From contig NZ_CP048411.1 in the NCBI RefSeq assembly GCF_019355055.1, forward strand, positions 2,108,001 through 2,172,000: a stretch of 64,000 bases of DNA. Reading direction: 5' to 3'. This DNA is from Pseudomonas sp. MTM4. Its GTDB lineage: Bacteria; Pseudomonadota; Gammaproteobacteria; Pseudomonadales; Pseudomonadaceae. The translations under genes were made by a program, and so were the position numbers. The stretch's first letter is position 1. Each line of letters opens with the position of its first letter. Of this stretch, positions 59,220-64,000 are shown piece by piece. The notes below the pieces were generated by a model, which was not told the DNA's origin, did not search any database, and saw only the letters and a program-made list of their open reading frames with translations.

Positions 59220-60002
59220 TCAGTCGATTTCGACAATCGGCTGCTCGGCTTGCTGAGTGCCAGCGTCGGTCCCGTAGCGCTTCTGACAACGCTCACAATA
59301 GAAGGCGCGGCGCTTGCTTCGCCCCAGCTCCTTGGCTTTGACGAAAGGGATTTTGCAGCGCGGACAGGTCGTTTTCGTATGTGCTAGCCAGTGCGCTTTG
59401 AGCGTGCCCTCGCGCTTCCACTGGAGAAATTCGAAGCTGTAAGTCCGAACCTCTCGCGCCAGTTCTCGCAGCTTCGCCGCCGGCAGATCGCCGATCAGCG
59501 ACAGCGGATGAATGCGGGTGCGAAAAAGCACTTCGTTTTTGATGATGTTGCCCGAGCCCGAGAACAGCGTTTGATCCAACAGCGCATCGCAAGCCAGTAG
59601 TTGGGGCCGCCCACGCAACTTCTTCAGGGCCGCGCGTCCATCCCAGGCGTCGCTCATGACATCTGCACTCCAGTCGTAGGCGTCGTCCAACAGGCCTTCG
59701 ATGGGCTGCACCGAGCATCCGTAGAAATTCAGCTCGCCGTTGGCGAACCCCAGACTCAGGCGCGGCGCGGATTCCTTGCGCTCGTTGATTCGATAACTGC
59801 CGAACAACAGCAAATGGATGCGCAGAGAAACGTCGTCCAGCTCGATCAGAAAGTGCTTGCCCCAGCTGCGAAACGATCGCACCGTTTGGCCGACCAGCCG
59901 CACCTTATCGAGCTTGGAATTGCCCTCGGCACGTTCGATGACCTGGCCGGTGAACACGTCGGCCTGTTCGCGAAGAATGACGATCGATGGACCTTCGGGC
60001 AT
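59220..60002 (-). CDS. Fpg/Nei-type DNA glycosylase (endonuclease VIII-like)
   Basis: A 260-residue base-excision repair enzyme beginning MPEGPS, whose Pro2 and Glu3 are the catalytic residues after Met removal. It continues with a RVVGKHFLIELD-like sheet (SWGKHFLIEL), the helix-two-turn-helix LLDQTLFSGSGNIIKNEVLF and a C-terminal zinc finger with C-x2-C and C-x2-C (CPRC and CERC, about residues 216 to 245). GPS rather than LPE after the start points to Nei rather than Fpg; substrate specificity is inferred. It is alone between the antiporter and the pseudouridine synthase genes on the same strand. Confidence 0.93.
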   Translation of the reverse strand: MPEGPSIVILREQADVFTGQVIERAEGNSKLDKVRLVGQTVRSFRSWGKHFLIELDDVSLRIHLLLFGSYRINERKESAPRLSLGFANGELNFYGCSVQPIEGLLDDAYDWSADVMSDAWDGRAALKKLRGRPQLLACDALLDQTLFSGSGNIIKNEVLFRTRIHPLSLIGDLPAAKLRELAREVRTYSFEFLQWKREGTLKAHWLAHTKTTCPRCKIPFVKAKELGRSKRRAFYCERCQKRYGTDAGTQQAEQPIVEID

Positions 60003-60125
60003 GGCGATATCGCTTCGGCAGGGGCGTTATGGATATCGACTTGGATCAGTCGCGAAGGTGCGGCCGGTCATCGGGGCTTCGCGAGCAAGCTCGCTCTATA
60101 TAAAGGCGCACGGGGTCCAGCGGCG

Positions 60126-61013
60126 TCACCAATCCAGCTGCAGACGGCTTTCGAACCGGCGCGGCTCGCCAGTCAGCGGATCGCGAAATTCCAACCCGCG
60201 CGCCAGCAGTTTGAGCGGCTTGGAATAGTCGTCTTGATCTCGGCGCCCACGCTCGATCAGCTCAGGATAGAAGGGATCGTTGCAAATACCGGCGCCCAGC
60301 GTCGCCATTTGCAGGCGCAGCTGATGCTTGCGTCCGGTGACCGGATACAACGCGTAGCGCCAGAGTTCGCCACGCCGCTCGAGCACCTCGATACGCGTCT
60401 CGCTGTTGGGCTCTCCGGCGCCCTTTTTCATCAAGAAGAACGGCTCGCCATCGACCATGTGCAGCCGCTCCTGACGCGGGAAATTCAGATCGGGCAGCGC
60501 CGGGCAGATCGCTTCGTAACGCTTGTCTATCTTCCGCTCGCGAAACAACGCCTGGTAGCGGCCACGGCTTTCCGGATTGGTGGAGAACAGCACCAGCCCG
60601 GCGGTCAGCCGGTCGATGCGGTGGATAGGCACCAGATCGGGATTACCCACGCGCTTGCTCAGGCGCGCCAGCAGCGTTTCGTTGACATATTCGCCGGCCG
60701 GCATCACCGGCAGGAAGTGCGGTTTGTCGGCCACCAGCAAGTGCTCGTCAAGATGCAGCACCTGCTCCTCGAAGGGGATCGGCTTTTCATTCGGCACTTC
60801 GCGAAAGTAATGAATCTTTAGCCCGGCTCGATAGGGATGCGTCACCGCCAATGGTTGTCCATCCGCGCCCAGCACACGCCCTCTGGCGAAGCGATCTGAC
60901 CAGATGTCACGATCGATCGCCGGGAAATGCGCGCACAAGCAGTCGAGCACGGTGGCCCAATCACCTTGGGGCAGATGAAGGGTGCTGCGGGCTTTAAGGG
61001 CAATAGCGGACAT
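60126..61013 (-). CDS. RluA-family RNA pseudouridine synthase
   Basis: A 295-residue pseudouridine synthase with the RluA motif HRIDRLTAGLVLFS (catalytic D134), preceded by an N-terminal segment and LLVADKPHFLPV, and followed by GRKHQLRLQMATLG. The target uridine (rRNA or tRNA) cannot be told; relatives include RluA/TruC-like enzymes. No S4 domain is obvious. It is divergent from the DUF899 gene. Confidence 0.93.
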   Translation of the reverse strand: MSAIALKARSTLHLPQGDWATVLDCLCAHFPAIDRDIWSDRFARGRVLGADGQPLAVTHPYRAGLKIHYFREVPNEKPIPFEEQVLHLDEHLLVADKPHFLPVMPAGEYVNETLLARLSKRVGNPDLVPIHRIDRLTAGLVLFSTNPESRGRYQALFRERKIDKRYEAICPALPDLNFPRQERLHMVDGEPFFLMKKGAGEPNSETRIEVLERRGELWRYALYPVTGRKHQLRLQMATLGAGICNDPFYPELIERGRRDQDDYSKPLKLLARGLEFRDPLTGEPRRFESRLQLDW

Positions 61014-61195
61014 GACGGTGCGTACGAGCGGAAAAGGCCAACGATGATACCCGACCGCCGCGAGCGCTCCGACATCGATGTCCGACCAACTTGATTAGCC
61101 ACAGCTGTCGATTTGTATCGCTACCAGTCGACCATTCGAGAGCGCATCGAAATCATCGATGGCCAGTTCACTCGTCCCGCAACCGGAGGCCCACG

Positions 61196-61990
61196 ATGCA
61201 CAACCATCCGATCGTTTCCCGCCAGCAGTGGCTGGCCGCCCATACCGCGCATCTGCTCAAGGAAAAGCAGGTCACTCATCAACGCGAGGCGCTCGCCGCC
61301 GCCCGTCGCGAATTGCCCTGGGCGCTGGTGGACAAGCACTACGCGTTTCAGGACGCAAGCGGCCCGGTAGGTTTGGACGAACTATTCGAGGGTCGCAGCC
61401 AACTGATCATCAAGCACTTCATGTTCGGCCCCGACTGGCAGGAAGGCTGTGTGGGTTGCTCGTTCGAGATGGATCACCTGCAGGGCACGCTGGTGCACCT
61501 GGCCAACCACGATGTCAGCGTCGTCGCTGTGTCGCGGGCGCCTTTTGCCACGCTCGACGCGTTCCGCCAACGGATGGGCTGGCCGATCCGTTGGGTATCG
61601 TCTGCCGGCAGCGATTTCAATCGCGACTTCCACGTCTCGTTCGATCCCGAGGACATCGTCGACGGCAAGGTCTTTTACAACTACAGATGGGAGCCGTTCG
61701 TCTGTGAGGAGCTGTCGGGTTTCAGTGTGTTCTATCGCGACGAGGATGGGCGCATCTTCCATACCTTTTCGGCTTACGGGCGCGGTGCGGAGGAGTTGCT
61801 GGGTAGCTATGTGCTACTCGACATGACACCCAATGGCCGCAGCGAGAACGGGCCGCAACACAATCTGACCGATTGGGTTCGCCATCATGATCGCTACGGC
61901 AGCGGCGACACCGTCGATATCACCGGACGAGCCCGACCAGGTGATGCCACCGCCTCTGCCGGCTGTTGCCATCAGGTAGACCCTCAGTGA
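61196..61990 (+). CDS. DUF899 family (thioredoxin-like fold) protein
   Basis: A 264-residue soluble protein of the DUF899 family. It has the typical VSRQQWLAAHTAHLLKEKQVTHQREALAAARRELPW N terminus, a thioredoxin-fold core with IIKHFMFGPDWQEGCVGCSFEMDH (CVGC in place of a classical CxxC site) and FSVFYRDEDGRIFHTFSAYGRGAEELLGSY. Function is unknown; a redox role is possible. It starts at ATG 61196 with GGAGG 6 nt upstream. Divergent from the pseudouridine synthase gene, it lies upstream of the pyruvate-oxidase-like gene. Confidence 0.9.
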   Translation: MHNHPIVSRQQWLAAHTAHLLKEKQVTHQREALAAARRELPWALVDKHYAFQDASGPVGLDELFEGRSQLIIKHFMFGPDWQEGCVGCSFEMDHLQGTLVHLANHDVSVVAVSRAPFATLDAFRQRMGWPIRWVSSAGSDFNRDFHVSFDPEDIVDGKVFYNYRWEPFVCEELSGFSVFYRDEDGRIFHTFSAYGRGAEELLGSYVLLDMTPNGRSENGPQHNLTDWVRHHDRYGSGDTVDITGRARPGDATASAGCCHQVDPQ

Positions 61991-62066
61991 GCCAGTGGAA
62001 GCATCGTGGACCGGGCCGGACGGTGCTCCGCTTCAATCTCACAGAGAGCGACGCCGAAGCAACACC

Positions 62067-62088
62067 GGTGGGCTGAAGCCCACCCTAC
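62067..62088. repeat. REP-like palindrome, GTGGGCTTTAGCCCAC family (single copy)
   Basis: GGTGGGCTGAAGCCCACCC-TAC, in the 255-bp gap before the pyruvate-oxidase-like gene. Confidence 0.75.
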
Positions 62089-62245
62089 GGCGATGCATGA
62101 CAAGCTGAGGCATGGTGGCCGGCCCGCCCTGCAACGCTGAAGCCGGCGAACCCTGGCGGGGTCGCCCTGTCCAGACAAGAACACCCAGCGCCGAGGCCCC
62201 GTCCCGGCTGCCCGGCCGTTTCCAGTCAAATCAGGCGAGATACCC

Positions 62246-64000
62246 ATGGCAATGACAGTTGGCGACTATCTGATCGAACGTCTCTACCAATGGGGCGTTC
62301 GTCGCATCTATGGTTATCCCGGCGATGGCATCAACGGCGTATTCGGCGCGCTCAACCGTGCCAACGGGAAGATCCGTTTCCTCCAGGCGCGGCACGAAGA
62401 GATGGCCGCATTCATGGCCTCGGCTGACGCAAAGTTCAATGGCGGTCTCGGGGTTTGCATCGCCACCTCTGGTCCGGGCGCGACGCATCTGCTGACAGGG
62501 CTCTACGATGCGCGCATGGACCACATGCCGGTGTTGGCGATCGCCGGGCAACAGGCGCGCACGGCCATGGGCGCGCACTATCAGCAAGAAGTCGATCTGG
62601 CGTCGATGTTCAAGGACGTCGCCGGCGCATTCGTGCAGCAGGCCAGCGCACCGGCTCAGGTCAGACATCTGGTCGACCGGGCGATTCGCACAGCGGTAGG
62701 TCAGCGCACGGTCACTGCGATCATCCTGCCCAACGACCTGCAAGAGATGGAGTACAGCGAGCCGCCACGGGCTCACGGCGCAGTGCATTCCGGCAGCGGC
62801 TATACGCGGCCCAAGGTGGTGCCCTACGAGGTTGATCTCATACATGCCGCTGAAGTGCTCAACGCCGGCGAGAAAGTAGCGATCCTGGTTGGTGCCGGTG
62901 CGCTGAATGCCACCGATGAAGTCATTGCGGTAGCGGAAAAGCTCGGTGCCGGCGTTGCCAAGGCGCTGCTGGGCAAGGCGGCGATACCGGACGATCTGCC
63001 CTGGGTCACCGGCTCCATCGGCCTGCTCGGCACCGAGCCGAGCTACAAGCTGATGACCGAATGCGACACCTTGCTGATGATCGGTTCGGGCTTCCCCTAT
63101 TCCGAGTTCCTGCCCGAGGAAGGCCAAGCGCGCGGAGTGCAGATCGACCTCAAGGCCGACATGCTGAGCATTCGCTATCCAATGGAAGTGAACCTGCATG
63201 GCGACTCGGCCGAAACCTTGCGTGCGCTGTTGCCGCTGCTTCAACAAAAGGCCGAGCGCACATGGCGAGACGAGATCGAGAAATGGCGCGCCGACTGGGA
63301 CGAAACCCTGAAAAAACGCGCCATGGTCGCGGCCGACCCGATCAACCCGCAGCGCGTCGCCTTCGAGCTATCGCCGCGCCTACCAGACGCGGCTATCGTC
63401 ACCAGCGACTCGGGCTCCTGCGCTAACTGGTACGCGCGTGACGTCAAGCTGCGGCGCGGCATGATGGGTTCGCTGTCCGGCGGGCTGGCCTCAATGGGCG
63501 CGGCGGTGCCCTACGCCATTGCGGCCAAGTTCTGCCATCCGGACCGTTCGGTAGTGGCCATGGTGGGCGATGGCGCGATGCAGATGAACAACATGGCCGA
63601 ACTGATCACCGTCGCCAAATACTGGAAGGAATGGCAGAACCCGCAATGGATCTGCTGCGTGTTCAACAACGAAGATCTCAATCAGGTGACTTGGGAACAG
63701 CGGGCAATGGAAGGCGATCCGAAATTCGAAGCCTCGCAGAACATCCCCAACGTGCCGTACTACCGCTTCGCCGAATCGATCGGCCTGAAGGGGATCTACG
63801 TCGACCGTGAGGACCAGGTCGCCGCCGCCTGGGATGAAGCCTTCGCTGCTGACAGGCCGGTGCTGATCGAATTCAAGACCGACCCCGACGTGCCGCCGTT
63901 ACCTCCGCACATCAAGCTGGAGCAGGCGAAGAAATTCGTCACCACGCTGCTGCATGGCGACCCGAACCAGCGCGGCATCATCAAACAGTCGGTCAAGCAG
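62246..64000 (+). CDS. Thiamine-pyrophosphate enzyme, pyruvate oxidase-like (3' end beyond window)
   Basis: 585 codons are visible and the frame is still open at the right edge. It has the three-domain TPP layout: N-terminal pyrimidine-binding domain with YGYPGDGINGVFGAL and the cofactor-activating glutamate in RHEEMAAFMAS; a middle FAD-like domain (LVGAGALN); and a C-terminal pyrophosphate domain with GDGAMQMNNMAEL and FNNEDLNQVTW. The closest family is PoxB-type pyruvate oxidase/dehydrogenase, but acetolactate-synthase-like enzymes cannot be excluded. ATG 62246 is preceded by a weak AGGCGAG; ATG 62252 is an alternative. It lies 255 bp after the DUF899 gene, with a repeat between them. Confidence 0.9.
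   Translation, partial: MAMTVGDYLIERLYQWGVRRIYGYPGDGINGVFGALNRANGKIRFLQARHEEMAAFMASADAKFNGGLGVCIATSGPGATHLLTGLYDARMDHMPVLAIAGQQARTAMGAHYQQEVDLASMFKDVAGAFVQQASAPAQVRHLVDRAIRTAVGQRTVTAIILPNDLQEMEYSEPPRAHGAVHSGSGYTRPKVVPYEVDLIHAAEVLNAGEKVAILVGAGALNATDEVIAVAEKLGAGVAKALLGKAAIPDDLPWVTGSIGLLGTEPSYKLMTECDTLLMIGSGFPYSEFLPEEGQARGVQIDLKADMLSIRYPMEVNLHGDSAETLRALLPLLQQKAERTWRDEIEKWRADWDETLKKRAMVAADPINPQRVAFELSPRLPDAAIVTSDSGSCANWYARDVKLRRGMMGSLSGGLASMGAAVPYAIAAKFCHPDRSVVAMVGDGAMQMNNMAELITVAKYWKEWQNPQWICCVFNNEDLNQVTWEQRAMEGDPKFEASQNIPNVPYYRFAESIGLKGIYVDREDQVAAAWDEAFAADRPVLIEFKTDPDVPPLPPHIKLEQAKKFVTTLLHGDPNQRGIIKQSVKQ

Overview
The window is about 64 kb of a high-GC gammaproteobacterial chromosome, most likely Stutzerimonas (the Pseudomonas stutzeri group). 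The reasons are a nitrous oxide reductase locus very like that of P. stutzeri (nosR-nosZ-nosD), a phhR/phhABC phenylalanine hydroxylase locus and a C-P lyase operon, with short pseudomonad-type palindromic repeats in the intergenic gaps. I saw no rRNA or tRNA gene, CRISPR array, IS element or prophage. Both edges cut genes: nosD at the left and a pyruvate-oxidase-like gene at the right.

Layout. 1-5.5 kb: denitrification genes nosR, nosZ, nosD (minus strand), with an FNR/DNR-type box before nosR. 5.7-12.6 kb: mixed housekeeping genes (acyl-CoA dehydrogenase, CopD-like membrane protein, glycine-zipper protein, DUF488 protein, an orphan TRAP solute-binding protein, a thioredoxin-reductase-like flavoprotein) and a TyrR-like regulator. 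13-16 kb: that regulator is followed by a sigma-54 type promoter with two 18-bp operators, then a Na+:alanine/glycine symporter and L-serine dehydratase. 16-22 kb: a large CheB-CheR-PAS-histidine kinase-receiver hybrid and an Nramp-related transporter. 22-26.4 kb: phhR divergent from phhA-phhB-phhC. 26.8-32.2 kb: an EAL protein and an iron-uptake cassette (AraC regulator, Fur-box-like site, TonB receptor, DUF2218, esterase). 32.3-46.6 kb: an amino-acid chemoreceptor, then a minus-strand aromatic/branched amino-acid catabolic run (fused indolepyruvate:ferredoxin oxidoreductase, Leu/Phe/Val dehydrogenase, NSS transporter, hpd, maiA, second NSS transporter) ending at a strong terminator, with a divergent Lrp regulator and an MFS gene. 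46.7-57.2 kb: the phosphonate operon phnCDEFGHIJKLMNP preceded by a Pho-box-like repeat. 57.4-64 kb: DUF192 protein, Na+/H+ antiporter, Fpg/Nei glycosylase, pseudouridine synthase, DUF899 protein and the truncated pyruvate-oxidase-like gene.

How it fits together. About 13-46 kb is largely an amino-acid utilisation region. PhhABC converts Phe to Tyr to 4-hydroxyphenylpyruvate, Hpd makes homogentisate and MaiA acts further down. Homogentisate dioxygenase and fumarylacetoacetase are not in the window. Three control layers can be read from the DNA: 18-bp TyrR/PhhR-type boxes in pairs (phhR-phhA, hpd, and upstream of the alanine symporter), a sigma-54 -24/-12 element at the symporter, and AAYAAYAA-like Hfq/Crc motifs just before the Shine-Dalgarno of at least eight of these genes, implying coordinated catabolite repression.

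The most interesting points are that shared Crc-like signature; the two TyrR-family regulators, each degenerate in a different sigma-54-related motif; the Nramp-like transporter lacking the metal-binding DPGN motif; and the receptor-DUF2218-esterase iron cassette.
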